From NCBI GenBank assembly GCA_017309275.1, contig JAFKLT010000078.1, positions 1-37,835 of the forward strand: a stretch of 37,835 nt of DNA. The letters are read 5' to 3'. Of the stretch, positions 7,756 to 17,122 are shown piece after piece. The notes under the pieces were generated by a model, which worked only from the letters and a program-made list of their open reading frames with translations, had not been told where the DNA came from and searched no databases. Source of the stretch: Sphingomonadales bacterium. Lineage in GTDB: Bacteria > Pseudomonadota > Alphaproteobacteria > Sphingomonadales > Sphingomonadaceae. Position 1 is the stretch's first letter, and every line of letters starts with the position of its first letter. The position numbers and the translations under genes were made by a program.

Positions 7756-8241
7756 ATGCCGATCCATAACCCGAAGCTTCCTGCCCGCCCCGTGCGCCTG
7801 ATCGTCGCCGGGCTGGCGCTTGCGTTGACCGCCAGCGGCTGCGCGCAGCTGAAGGGTCGCCAGGGCTATGTCGTCGACCCGGTCCTGACCGAAGCGGTCG
7901 CACCCGGCGTCGACAATCGCGAGTCGGTCGAGAGGACCTTGGGGCGCCCGACCTTCGTGGGCCAGTTCAGCAACAATGAATGGTATTATGTGTCGCGCGA
8001 AACGCGGCAGCTTGCCTTCGCCAAGCCGCGCCCCGTTGCGCAGCAGGTGCTGCGCGTGCGCTTCGATCCGGCGGGCAATGTGGTCGGCGTCGACAAGACC
8101 GGGCTCGAACTCGTCAGCAAGCTGAGCCCCGAAGGCGACAAGACGCCGACGCTTGGCCGTCATCGCAGCTTCTTCGAAGATATCTTCGGAAATATCGGCG
8201 CGGTCGGCGCCCCTGGTGCCGGCGCTCCGTCGGGGCAATAA
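7756..8241 (+). CDS. bamE: BamE-type outer membrane lipoprotein (SmpA/OmlA domain)
   Basis: The 161-residue protein has a lipoprotein signal peptide: a basic N-region, hydrophobic LIVAGLALALTASG, and the lipobox Cys at residue 29 (TASGC). The mature part carries the SmpA/OmlA domain: GVDNRESVERTLGRPTFVG followed by WYYVSRETRQLAF. BamE is an accessory subunit of the BAM complex that inserts beta-barrel proteins into the outer membrane. The C-terminal ~30 residues are Gly/Ala/Pro-rich and probably disordered. ATG 7756 is preferred over the TTG at 7753 because CGGAG lies 8 nt before it. An intrinsic terminator follows 24 bp after the stop. Confidence 0.88.
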   Translation: MPIHNPKLPARPVRLIVAGLALALTASGCAQLKGRQGYVVDPVLTEAVAPGVDNRESVERTLGRPTFVGQFSNNEWYYVSRETRQLAFAKPRPVAQQVLRVRFDPAGNVVGVDKTGLELVSKLSPEGDKTPTLGRHRSFFEDIFGNIGAVGAPGAGAPSGQ

Positions 8242-8264
8242 GCCTTCGGTTTCCCGGGAAAGAA

Positions 8265-8298
8265 AAAAGCGGCGGCGCCTGGGGCGACCGCCGCTTTT
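8265..8298. terminator. Bidirectional intrinsic terminator between bamE and maeB
   Basis: AAAAGCGGCGG (8265-8275) pairs perfectly with CCGCCGCTTTT (8288-8298), an 11-bp stem with a 12-nt loop. T-rich sequence on the plus side (TTTTCCTTT) and on the minus side (complement of the A-run from 8263) suits termination of both convergent genes. It ends 3 bp from the maeB stop. Confidence 0.88.
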
Positions 8299-8301
8299 CC
8301 T

Positions 8302-10566
8302 TTATTGCGCGATCCCGCCCGCGGCGAGCACCGCCAGCGTAACGAGGTCCGATGCCGGCGACGCCATCGTCGCGACCTGAACCGGCTTTTCCATCCCGAC
8401 CAGCATCGGCCCGATCACGGCGCCGCCGCCCAGTTCGCGGAGCAGCTTTGCCGACAGGTTCGCCGACTGCAATCCGGGCATGACGAGGACGTTCGCGGGG
8501 CCCGACAGGCGGCAGAAGGGATAATTTGCCATCAGCCGCGGATTGAGTGCGACGTCGGGCGCCATCTCGCCTTCATATTCGAAGCCGGGGTTGCGCTCGT
8601 CGAGGATGTGTACCGCCTCGCGGATATTGTCGAGCCACGATCCCGGCGGGTTGCCGAAGGTCGAATAGGACAGGAACGCGACGCGCGGTTCGTGCCCCAT
8701 GCGCCGCGCGACCTGCGCGGTGCGTTCGGCGATGTCGGCGAGCATCTCGGCCGAGGGCCGCTCGTTCACCGTCGTATCCGACATGAAGATCGTGTGATGC
8801 TGGCCGACCAGCACATGGATGCCGAACGGCGTCTTGCCCTCGGCATGATCGATGACGCGGCGCACTTCGCGCATCGTTTGCGAATAGGTGCGGGTCGTCC
8901 CGGTGATCATCGCGTCGGCGAGGCCGAGCTTGAGCAGCAGCGAGCCGAAGATGTTGCGGTCGCGATTGACCATGCGCTCGATGTCGCGGCGCAGATAGCC
9001 ACGGCGCTGCAGTCGTTCATAGAGCATGTCGACCATCTGCGGCACGTGCGGCGAATTGACGCTGTTGTGCACCTCGAAGCTGTCGGCATCGGGCACGCCC
9101 ATCGCACGCAGCTTTTCATGCAGTCCTTCGCGTCCCACGAGGACCGGCGTGCCATATCCGCCGTCGCGGAACTGGATCGCGGCGCGCAGCACGACTTCCT
9201 CTTCGCCCTCGGCGAAAACGACACGCTTCGGATTCGCGCGAGCCGCTTCATAGGCGAGGGTGAGCACCGAGGTCGTGGGGTTGAGCCGTGCGCGCAGCCG
9301 CGTGCGATATTCCTCCAGATCCTCGATCGGCTGTTGCGCCACGCCGGTCGCCATTGCCGCCTTTGCAACGGCGGCGGGCACGATTTCCATCAGCCGCGGG
9401 TCGAAGGGCGACGGAATGATATATTCGGGGCCAAAGCTCGACGCCCGCCCGCCATAGGCGGCCGCCACTTCTTCGGGCACCTGCTGGCGTGCGAGATCGG
9501 CGATCGCATAAGCGGCCGCGATCTTCATCTCTTCGTTGATCGCGGTCGCGCGCACATCGAGCGCCCCGCGGAAGATGAAGGGAAAACAGAGGACGTTGTT
9601 GACCTGGTTCGGATAGTCCGAACGACCGGTCGCGATGATCGCGTCGGGCCGTGCGGCGCGGGCGTCAGGCGGCGAAATCTCCGGATCGGGGTTCGCCATC
9701 GCGAAAATGATCGGCGCGGGCGCCATGTCCTTGACCATTTCAGGCCTCAAGGCGCCTGCGGCCGAGAGACCGAGGAAAACGTCGGCACCCTTCAGCGCTT
9801 CGGTAAGGTCGCGCGCTTCGGTCGGCACCGCATGCGCCGATTTCCACTGGTCCATCCCTTCGGTACGGCCCTGATAGATGGTGCCCTTGCGGTCGCACAT
9901 GATCACATTTTCGTGCCGCACGCCCATCGCCTTGATCAGCGCGGTGCACGCGATTGCGGCGGCGCCGGCGCCATTGACGACGACCTTGACCGTGGACAGG
10001 TCGCGCCCGGTCAGGTGACAGGCGTTGATCAGGCCGGCGGCGGTGATAATCGCGGTGCCATGCTGGTCGTCATGGAACACCGGGATGTTCATTTTCTCTT
10101 TCAGCGCCGCCTCGATGATGAAGCAGTTCGGTGCCGCAATATCTTCTAGGTTGATGCCGCCAAAGCTGGGTTCGAGCAACTCGACCGCTTCGATGAAGCG
10201 CTGGGGGTCTTCGGTATCGACTTCGAGGTCGATCGAATCGACGTCGGCGAAGCGCTTGAACAGCACCGCCTTGCCTTCCATCACGGGCTTCGACGCAAGC
10301 GCGCCCAAATTGCCGAGGCCGAGGATCGCGGTCCCGTTCGAGATAACGGCGACGAGATTGCCTTTGACGGTATAGTCATAGGCGGCGGCGGGGTCTTCGG
10401 CGATCGCCTTCACCGGCACCGCGACGCCGGGCGAATAGGCGAGGGAAAGATCGCGTTGGGTCGCCATCGGTTTCGAGGCGACAATCTCGATTTTTCCGGG
10501 CCGCCCGTAACTATGGTAGAGCAGAGCCTCGCGATCCGAAAACTGCACCTTGCTGCCGCTGTCCAT
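8302..10566 (-). CDS. maeB: NADP-dependent malic enzyme with phosphotransacetylase-like C-terminal domain
   Basis: The 754-residue enzyme decarboxylates malate to pyruvate with reduction of NADP. The N-terminal malic domain contains YSPGVAVPVKAI and LEDIAAPNCF. The metal/substrate motif PVFHDDQHGTAI comes next, then a Rossmann region with VVNGAGAAAIACTAL. From about residue 430 the protein continues into a phosphate acetyl/butyryltransferase-like domain. This MaeB-type hybrid architecture is usual in proteobacteria, and in known members the C-terminal domain is regulatory (acetyl-CoA sensing). Start ATG 10566 is chosen because AAGGGG lies 6 nt upstream; an ATG five codons earlier (10581) has a weaker site. 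The gene is divergent from mutS. Confidence 0.95.
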   Translation of the reverse strand: MDSGSKVQFSDREALLYHSYGRPGKIEIVASKPMATQRDLSLAYSPGVAVPVKAIAEDPAAAYDYTVKGNLVAVISNGTAILGLGNLGALASKPVMEGKAVLFKRFADVDSIDLEVDTEDPQRFIEAVELLEPSFGGINLEDIAAPNCFIIEAALKEKMNIPVFHDDQHGTAIITAAGLINACHLTGRDLSTVKVVVNGAGAAAIACTALIKAMGVRHENVIMCDRKGTIYQGRTEGMDQWKSAHAVPTEARDLTEALKGADVFLGLSAAGALRPEMVKDMAPAPIIFAMANPDPEISPPDARAARPDAIIATGRSDYPNQVNNVLCFPFIFRGALDVRATAINEEMKIAAAYAIADLARQQVPEEVAAAYGGRASSFGPEYIIPSPFDPRLMEIVPAAVAKAAMATGVAQQPIEDLEEYRTRLRARLNPTTSVLTLAYEAARANPKRVVFAEGEEEVVLRAAIQFRDGGYGTPVLVGREGLHEKLRAMGVPDADSFEVHNSVNSPHVPQMVDMLYERLQRRGYLRRDIERMVNRDRNIFGSLLLKLGLADAMITGTTRTYSQTMREVRRVIDHAEGKTPFGIHVLVGQHHTIFMSDTTVNERPSAEMLADIAERTAQVARRMGHEPRVAFLSYSTFGNPPGSWLDNIREAVHILDERNPGFEYEGEMAPDVALNPRLMANYPFCRLSGPANVLVMPGLQSANLSAKLLRELGGGAVIGPMLVGMEKPVQVATMASPASDLVTLAVLAAGGIAQ

Positions 10567-10663
10567 ATTGATCCCCTTCATCGATTCCAGACCGCGCGCC
10601 CAGTTCCCAAACCCCTAGCGTCACTTGGCGCGATTGTAACCGGCAATGTTTCAGTCCTGTGCC

Positions 10664-10691
10664 TTGCCTTGGCGTGGCCATCGACTAAGCA
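10664..10691 (+). promoter_or_regulatory. Putative mutS promoter very close to the start codon
   Basis: TTGCCT (10664-10669), a 16-bp spacer and TAAGCA (10686-10691) resemble a housekeeping promoter. The expected transcription start (about 10697-10699) falls at or just before the mutS ATG at 10699. If the promoter is real, the mRNA would have almost no leader. Weak evidence. Confidence 0.3.
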
Positions 10692-10698
10692 GGGTCCG

Positions 10699-13371
10699 AT
10701 GTCCGCAACAGCTCGAACCGCCGCCAACAGCAACAACTCGCCTGCCACGCCCGTGGCAAGCACCCCCATGATGGCGCAATATTGGTCGCTGAAGCAGAAT
10801 GCAGGCGACTGCCTGCTGTTCTATCGCATGGGCGACTTTTTCGAACTCTTTTTCGATGACGCAAAAGCGGCTGCCTCGACGCTCGACATCGCGCTGACGT
10901 CGCGCGGCGAACATGGCGGTGAGCCGGTGCCGATGTGCGGCGTGCCCGTTCACGCCGCTGAATCCTATCTCGCGCGGCTGATCAGGGCCGGGCACCGCGT
11001 TGCTATCGCCGAGCAGGTCGAAACGCCCGCCGAGGCAAAGGCGCGTGGTGGATCGAAAGCGCTCGTCGCGCGCGACATCGTGCGCTTCGTCACCGCGGGG
11101 ACGCTGACTGAGGAGGCACTGCTCGAAGGGCGCAGCGCGAATCGTCTGGCGGCGCTGGCGCAGGTCGGCAGCGAGGGTGAGGTCGCGATCGCCGCCGCCG
11201 ATATTTCGACGGGACGCTTCGAAGTCGTGGCGGTCCCGCCGCAGGCGGTCGATGCCGAACTGGCGCGCCTCGCACCCTCGGAACTGTTGATCAGCGAATC
11301 GGCTGACGATTTGCCGATCTCGTCGGCGCGCCAGATCGTGCGGCGACCGTCGTCGGATTTCGCCAGCGCGGGCGCGCAAAAGCGACTCGAATCCTTCTTC
11401 GGCGTCCAGACGCTAGACGGCTTCGGCCAGTTTGGTCGGGGCGAGCTGGCGGCGATGGGGGCGATTGCCGCCTATCTCGACCATGTCGGGACCGGCCAGC
11501 CGATCTTCCTTCAGCCGCCGGTACGGCATCAGGCCGGCGACCGAATGGCGATCGACGCCGCGACGCGCGAAAGCCTGGAGCTTGTCCGCACGATGGCGGG
11601 CGCGCGTGACGGCAGTCTGCTCGGTACCATCGACCGAACGGTTACCGCCGCGGGTGCGCGCCTGCTCGCCGACGACCTCGCAAGCCCGCTTACCGACAAG
11701 GCGGCGATCCTCGATCGACTGGATCTCGTCGATGGGCTGGCGCGCGATGCGCTATGGCGCGGCGAGCTGCGTGCGGCGCTGCGCGCGCTTCCCGATGCCG
11801 GCCGCGCGCTCGGCCGCCTGGTTGCCGGCCGCGGCGGGCCGCGCGACCTCGCGCAGCTTCGCGATGCGCTTGGCGGTGCGCGGCTGCTGCGTGAGCGGCT
11901 CGCGCGCCGTGCCGACCTGCCGCCGCTGCTGGCGCGGCTGCTTCCCGGCCTCGACGGGCATGGTGCGCTCGTCGACGAATTGACGCGCGCGCTGATCGAA
12001 ACCCCGCCGGTCGACGCCGCGCAGGGCGGCTATGTTGCAGAAGGCTATGACGCAGCGCTCGATGCGCTGCGCGAAACCGCGCGCGATGGACGCAAGGCGA
12101 TCGCCGCGCTTGAGGCGCAGTATCGCGACCGGACCGGGATCGCCTCGCTCAAGATTCGTCACAACGGCGTGCTCGGCTATCATGTCGAAGTCCCCGCGAA
12201 GCACGCCGATGCGCTGATGGCGCCCGAATCGGGCTTTACCCACCGCCAGACGCTTGCCGGCGTCGTGCGTTTCAACTCGTCGGACCTCCATGAGGCCGCC
12301 AGCCGGGTCACGCAGGCCGGCGTTCATGCGATCGCCGCCGAGGCCGCGCATTTCGAAGCGCTGACCGACGCCGCGACCGGTCGCCGCGAAGCCATCGCCG
12401 CAAGTTGCGATGTGCTTGCCCGCATCGACGTCGCCGCGGCGTTGGCCGATCATGCGATGAGCCACAACTGGTGCCGTCCCGATGTTGTTGATAGCTCGTG
12501 CCTCGAGGTTGCGGGCGGACGGCATCCGGTGGTCGAGGCCGCGCTTGCGAAGAGCGGAGAGCGGTTCGTTCCCAACGATGTCGCGCTGTCGGAGGCCGAT
12601 CGGCTCTGGCTGGTCACCGGCCCCAACATGGGCGGTAAGTCGACTTTCCTGCGTCAGAATGCGTTGATCGTCGTGCTTGCGCAGGCCGGCGGCTTCGTGC
12701 CTGCCGCAACCGCGAAGCTGGGGCTCGTCGACCGCCTTTTCAGCCGCGTCGGCGCCAGCGACAATCTTGCGCGCGGACGCTCGACCTTCATGGTCGAGAT
12801 GGTCGAAACCGCGGCGATTCTGGCGCAGGCGACCCCGCAGAGCTTCGTCATCCTCGACGAGGTCGGACGTGGTACGTCGACCTATGACGGACTCGCGCTC
12901 GCCTGGTCGGTGGTCGAGGCAGTGCATGAGGGAAACAAGTGCCGTTGCCTCTTCGCGACGCATTACCATGAGCTGACGCGCCTGGCGGAGACGCTGAACG
13001 CGCTGTCGCTCCACCATGTCCGCGCACGCGAGTGGCAGGGCGACCTCGTACTGCTTCATGAGGTTGCCGAAGGGCCTGCGGACCGCAGCTATGGTTTGGC
13101 GGTCGCGCGGCTTGCAGGCGTTCCGTCCGGCGTGGTCAAGCGCGCCGAGGCGATACTCGCAAAACTTGAGGCCGGACGCGAGGCGACGGGCGGTCTGGCC
13201 GCCGGGCTCGCCGACCTGCCGCTTTTTGCCGCGACGCTCGCGGAAGCGCCCGCGGCGGTGAAGGACACGCTTCGCGACGCGCTGGGCGCCATCGATCCCG
13301 ACGCGCTGGCTCCGCGTGAAGCGCTCGATGCGCTTTACCGGCTCAAACAGATATTGGTCGACGAGCGATGA
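10699..13371 (+). CDS. mutS: DNA mismatch repair ATPase MutS
   Basis: The 890-residue protein recognises mismatches and starts methyl-independent or MutL-dependent repair. The mismatch-binding Phe-x-Glu motif is at F47-F48-E49 inside RMGDFFELFFDDA. The connector, lever and clamp domains follow. The ABC-type ATPase has Walker A GPNMGGKST (K647) and Walker B VILDEVGRGTSTYDG (D720, E721). A basic helix-rich C-terminus completes the protein. ATG 10699 is chosen: AGGG lies 4 nt upstream and the protein then starts about 25 residues before the conserved MMAQYW. The earlier in-frame ATG at 10456 overlaps maeB and is unlikely. The stop overlaps the glnD start by 4 bp. Confidence 0.96.
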   Translation: MSATARTAANSNNSPATPVASTPMMAQYWSLKQNAGDCLLFYRMGDFFELFFDDAKAAASTLDIALTSRGEHGGEPVPMCGVPVHAAESYLARLIRAGHRVAIAEQVETPAEAKARGGSKALVARDIVRFVTAGTLTEEALLEGRSANRLAALAQVGSEGEVAIAAADISTGRFEVVAVPPQAVDAELARLAPSELLISESADDLPISSARQIVRRPSSDFASAGAQKRLESFFGVQTLDGFGQFGRGELAAMGAIAAYLDHVGTGQPIFLQPPVRHQAGDRMAIDAATRESLELVRTMAGARDGSLLGTIDRTVTAAGARLLADDLASPLTDKAAILDRLDLVDGLARDALWRGELRAALRALPDAGRALGRLVAGRGGPRDLAQLRDALGGARLLRERLARRADLPPLLARLLPGLDGHGALVDELTRALIETPPVDAAQGGYVAEGYDAALDALRETARDGRKAIAALEAQYRDRTGIASLKIRHNGVLGYHVEVPAKHADALMAPESGFTHRQTLAGVVRFNSSDLHEAASRVTQAGVHAIAAEAAHFEALTDAATGRREAIAASCDVLARIDVAAALADHAMSHNWCRPDVVDSSCLEVAGGRHPVVEAALAKSGERFVPNDVALSEADRLWLVTGPNMGGKSTFLRQNALIVVLAQAGGFVPAATAKLGLVDRLFSRVGASDNLARGRSTFMVEMVETAAILAQATPQSFVILDEVGRGTSTYDGLALAWSVVEAVHEGNKCRCLFATHYHELTRLAETLNALSLHHVRAREWQGDLVLLHEVAEGPADRSYGLAVARLAGVPSGVVKRAEAILAKLEAGREATGGLAAGLADLPLFAATLAEAPAAVKDTLRDALGAIDPDALAPREALDALYRLKQILVDER

Positions 13372-16127
13372 GCGACCTGTTCGACAATCTCGAGGGCCGC
13401 CGCGCGATCATCGACCGCCGCGCGCTGTCGGACCGGCTGGGTGAGATTGCCGAGGAAATGGGCGATGTCGGCAAGCGCCGCCGTGCTATGGTCGATCTGT
13501 TCAAGGCCGCGCTCGAGAACGGGCGTGTCGAGATCAACCGTCGCCTGCTCGAGCATCCGTCATCGGGGCGCGTCGCCGCCAATGCGACCGCCTTTCTGAT
13601 CGATCAGATCATCCGCCTCAGCCACGACTTCACCGTCGAGCATCTGTACCCGTCGGGCAATCGTTCGGCGGGCGAACGGATCACGCTGATTGCGGTCGGG
13701 GGCTATGGTCGCGGCGAAATGGCGCCGTTCAGCGACATCGACATCGGCTTTCTGACCCCGTTCAAGCAGACCAGCTGGACCGAACAGGTGATCGAGGCGC
13801 AGCTCTATACGTTGTGGGATCTCGGGCTGAAGGTCGGTCATAGCTCTCGCTCGCTCGACGAAATGATCCGCTCGGCGAAGGAAGATCTGACGATCCGGAC
13901 CGCATTGTTGGAGGCGCGCTTCATCTGGGGCGATCGCGACCTTTACGACCAGGCGGCGGCGCGCTTCGATGCCGAGGTGGTCGCGGGCAATGCTCGCGCC
14001 TTCGTGGCGGAAAAGCTGGCCGAGCGTGATGAACGACACAAGCGCATGGGCGATTCGCGCTATGTCGTCGAACCGAATGTGAAGGAAGGGAAGGGAGGGC
14101 TTCGCGACCTCCACACGCTCTTCTGGATCGGCAAGTTCATCCACCGCGTGCGCACGGTGCCGGAACTTGTCGACGCCGGACTCCTTACCCTGCGCGAACT
14201 TCGGCAATTTTCGCGAGCCGAGGATTTCCTGCTGGCGGTACGCTGTCACCTCCATATCCTGGCGGGGCGCGCCGAAGATCGGCTGACCTTCGATTTCCAG
14301 CGCGAGATCGCGCAGCGGATGCATTTCGCCGAACGGCCGGGAAAGAGCGCGGTTGAGCGCTTCATGCAGCTCTATTTCCTGCATGCGAAGGCGGTGGGCG
14401 ACGTCACCGGCACCTTCCTCGCGCATCTCGACGAACAGATGGCGGCCCGGGGGCGACGCTTTCTGCCGACTCTGCGCCGTCGACCGGGCAAGCTCCATGG
14501 CTTCGTCCTCGACCGCGGCCGGCTCGCGCTGCCGTCGGATGATTTTTTTCAGCAGGACCCGGTCCGGCTGATCGAGATTTTCGCGCTTGCCGACAAGCAC
14601 GGGCTCGAAATCCATCCGCAGGCGGTGCGCCAGGCGCGTCACGATGCGAAGCTGATCGAAACGCAGGGTGTGCGGCGCATTGCGCGCGCGAACGAGCTGT
14701 TCCTCGACGTCCTTACGAGCCCGCGCGACCCGGAAACCGTCCTTCGCTGGATGAACGAGGCCGGCGTGTTCGGGCGCTTCGTTCCCGATTTCGGCCGTGT
14801 CGTCGCGCAGATGCAGTTCGACATGTACCACCACTACACCGTCGACGAACATACGATCCGCGCGATCGGGCTGCTGTCGGACATCGAGCAGGACCGGCTG
14901 AAGGACGATCATCCGCTCTCGACCGCGATCATGGGACAGATCCATTCGCGGCGCGTCATCTATGTCGCGGTGCTGCTCCACGACATCGCCAAGGGGCGCG
15001 GCGGCGATCATAGCGTGCTGGGTGCGGAGCTGGCGCTGCGCGTCTGTCCGCGACTTGGCCTAAGCGATGCCGAGACCGAGACGGTGTCGTGGCTTGTGCG
15101 CTATCACCTCCTGATGTCGGCGACCGCGTTCAAGCGCGACCTTGCCGATTTCAAGACGATCCTCGACTTCGCGCAGGTCGTGCAAAGCCCGGAGCGCCTG
15201 CGCCTTCTGCTCGTGCTCACGGTTGTCGACATCCGCGCGGTCGGCCCGGGCGTATGGAACAGCTGGAAGCGTCAGCTGCTGACCGAGCTATATGATGCGG
15301 CCGAGGAGGTTCTGCGTCTGGGGCACAAGCAGCGCGGACGCGAAGCGCGGATCGAGGCGAAGAAGGAAGCCGTTGCGGCGCTGCTCGCGATGGAGGAAAA
15401 AGCCTTCGCGAAGCTCATCAAGCGCCTCCCGGAAAGTTACTGGATCGCTGAGCCGGTCGAAGTGATCGTGGCAAACCTCCGCCATATTCAGGCTGCCGGC
15501 GACGCGCCGCTGCACATCGCGGCGGTGCCGGACGAGGATCGCGGCGCGACGCTGGTGATGGTCCTCGCGGCCGACCATCCGGGACTTTTTTATCGCATGG
15601 CGGGCGGCATCCATCTTGCCGGCGGCAACATCATCGATGCCCGCATTCACACGACGCGCGACGGGCTCGCGCTCGACAATTTCCTCGTCCAGGATCCGCT
15701 TGGCCGGCCTTTTGCCGAGAGCGGCCAGATCGCGCGCCTGACCCGCGCGATCGAGGATGCTCTCGCCAATCGTCAGAAACTGCTTCCGAAACTCGAAGCG
15801 CGGGCGCTGCCGCGCACCCGGGCCGAGGCGTTTCGCATCGCCCCCAATGTCTTCATCGACAATAAGGCATCGAACCGCTTCACGGTGATCGAGGTCAATG
15901 CACAGGATCGCCCGGCGCTTCTCAACCAGCTTGCCTATGCGTTGTTTCAGTCAAAGGTGACGGTGCATTCGGCGCATGTCGCGACCTATGGCGAGCGCGC
16001 GGTCGACACCTTTTATGTCACCGACCTGATCGGCGACAAGATCGACAGCGGCGCCCGCGTGAAAAGTCTGGAAAAACGTCTGCTTGAAGCCGCGAGCAGC
16101 CGCAGCGAAGAGGCGGTCGCGGCATGA
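13368..16127 (+). CDS. glnD: [Protein-PII] uridylyltransferase / uridylyl-removing enzyme
   Basis: The 919-residue bifunctional enzyme senses glutamine and uridylylates or deuridylylates PII proteins. The nucleotidyltransferase motif GGYGRGEMAPFSDIDI is at residues 111-126 with catalytic D123 and D125. The HD domain includes HHYTVDEHTIRAI and VLLHDIAKGRGGDHS (H538, D539). Two ACT domains lie at the C-terminus: one starts near residue 726 (VMVLAADHPGLFYRMAGGI) and the other near 840 (FTVIEVNAQDRPALLNQLA). All four parts are present, so it should be active. The ATGA overlap with mutS implies translational coupling. The mutS-glnD neighbourhood is known in other alphaproteobacteria. Confidence 0.96.
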   Translation: MSDLFDNLEGRRAIIDRRALSDRLGEIAEEMGDVGKRRRAMVDLFKAALENGRVEINRRLLEHPSSGRVAANATAFLIDQIIRLSHDFTVEHLYPSGNRSAGERITLIAVGGYGRGEMAPFSDIDIGFLTPFKQTSWTEQVIEAQLYTLWDLGLKVGHSSRSLDEMIRSAKEDLTIRTALLEARFIWGDRDLYDQAAARFDAEVVAGNARAFVAEKLAERDERHKRMGDSRYVVEPNVKEGKGGLRDLHTLFWIGKFIHRVRTVPELVDAGLLTLRELRQFSRAEDFLLAVRCHLHILAGRAEDRLTFDFQREIAQRMHFAERPGKSAVERFMQLYFLHAKAVGDVTGTFLAHLDEQMAARGRRFLPTLRRRPGKLHGFVLDRGRLALPSDDFFQQDPVRLIEIFALADKHGLEIHPQAVRQARHDAKLIETQGVRRIARANELFLDVLTSPRDPETVLRWMNEAGVFGRFVPDFGRVVAQMQFDMYHHYTVDEHTIRAIGLLSDIEQDRLKDDHPLSTAIMGQIHSRRVIYVAVLLHDIAKGRGGDHSVLGAELALRVCPRLGLSDAETETVSWLVRYHLLMSATAFKRDLADFKTILDFAQVVQSPERLRLLLVLTVVDIRAVGPGVWNSWKRQLLTELYDAAEEVLRLGHKQRGREARIEAKKEAVAALLAMEEKAFAKLIKRLPESYWIAEPVEVIVANLRHIQAAGDAPLHIAAVPDEDRGATLVMVLAADHPGLFYRMAGGIHLAGGNIIDARIHTTRDGLALDNFLVQDPLGRPFAESGQIARLTRAIEDALANRQKLLPKLEARALPRTRAEAFRIAPNVFIDNKASNRFTVIEVNAQDRPALLNQLAYALFQSKVTVHSAHVATYGERAVDTFYVTDLIGDKIDSGARVKSLEKRLLEAASSRSEEAVAA

Positions 16128-16149
16128 CTTGAGGCGGCCGGGCCGGCAA

Positions 16150-17109
16150 TCAGCCGACTGAGGGACCGGTCATCACGGCGGCGGCGCCAAGGATACCGGC
16201 ATTGAAGCGCTGCGACAGCGTGGCATCGGGAATGGCGTTGAACGCATGGATCGCACCGGCGTAGCTGTGCAGTTCGACGGGCACGCCTGCCGCCGTCAGG
16301 CGCCGCGCGTAATCAAGATTCTCGTCGAAGAACAGGTCGAGGCTGCCCGTCGCGATATAGGCGGGGGGAAGGCCCGACAGGTCGGTTGCAAGGCTGGGTG
16401 AGAACCAGCCGCGCCGGTCGTCATCGATCGCATAGCTGCCCTGAAGCGCGTTCCAGCCGAAACGATTGCTTGCGCGTGTCCAGATGAATTCACCGGTGGT
16501 CGGGTTGCGATACGGGCAGGCGTCGCTGCCGGTACGATGGTCGAGCATCGGATAGGTCAAAAGCTGCCCGGCGATGGCGGGTCCACCCAGGTCTCGCGCC
16601 ATGATCGCAAGGGCGGCTGCCAGTCCGCCGCCCGCGCTTTCGCCCGCGACGACGATCCGGCGCGCGTCGAAGCCGAGTGAATCGGCCTGCTCCGCCAGCC
16701 AGGCCAGCGCCGAGTGACAGTCTTCTTGCGGCGCAGGAAAAGGATGCTCGGGTGCCAGGCGATACTCGACCGATACGACGGGCACGCCAGCGGCGGCGGC
16801 AAGCGCGGCAGGGCCCGCCTGGAGTTGCTTGATCGACCCCATCACCATCCCGCCGCCGTGAATGTGGAGGATCGCGCCGCTTCCCGGGCGGCTTGTTTCG
16901 GGACGGAAGAGATGGACGAGTATGTCGGGGCCACCGTGAATCGACGGGATGGTCAACGCTTCGGGCGCGATCACCGGAGGCGGGATGATGGCATAGGTTT
17001 CCGCCGCCTTTGCCCGGATGACAGCGATCGGCGCCGAATCGAGTTCGACGCGCGGAAACAGATCGATCAGCGGCGCGATTTCCCGATCGACGAGGTGGCG
17101 CGTATCCAT
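16150..17109 (-). CDS. Alpha/beta hydrolase of the hormone-sensitive lipase (HSL) family
   Basis: The 319-residue predicted carboxylesterase has the oxyanion-hole motif HIHGGGMVMG, the nucleophile elbow GESAGGG with Ser158, a Leu-Asp-Leu acid site in ATGSLDLFFDENLDYA, and the catalytic His in GAIHAFN. VEYRLAPEHPFPAP is also typical of the HSL/bacterial family IV esterases. No signal peptide is seen, so it is probably cytoplasmic. It lies 13 bp downstream of pheT on the same strand, so some read-through expression is possible. It is convergent with glnD (22-bp gap). The natural substrate cannot be told. Confidence 0.88.
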   Translation of the reverse strand: MDTRHLVDREIAPLIDLFPRVELDSAPIAVIRAKAAETYAIIPPPVIAPEALTIPSIHGGPDILVHLFRPETSRPGSGAILHIHGGGMVMGSIKQLQAGPAALAAAAGVPVVSVEYRLAPEHPFPAPQEDCHSALAWLAEQADSLGFDARRIVVAGESAGGGLAAALAIMARDLGGPAIAGQLLTYPMLDHRTGSDACPYRNPTTGEFIWTRASNRFGWNALQGSYAIDDDRRGWFSPSLATDLSGLPPAYIATGSLDLFFDENLDYARRLTAAGVPVELHSYAGAIHAFNAIPDATLSQRFNAGILGAAAVMTGPSVG

Positions 17110-17122
17110 ATCGAAACTCTCC

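Noticed and set aside
8305-10149. A 614-codon plus-strand open frame opposite maeB
   Set aside because: Composition is Arg/His/Asp/Gly biased and domainless, and maeB on the other strand has full motifs.
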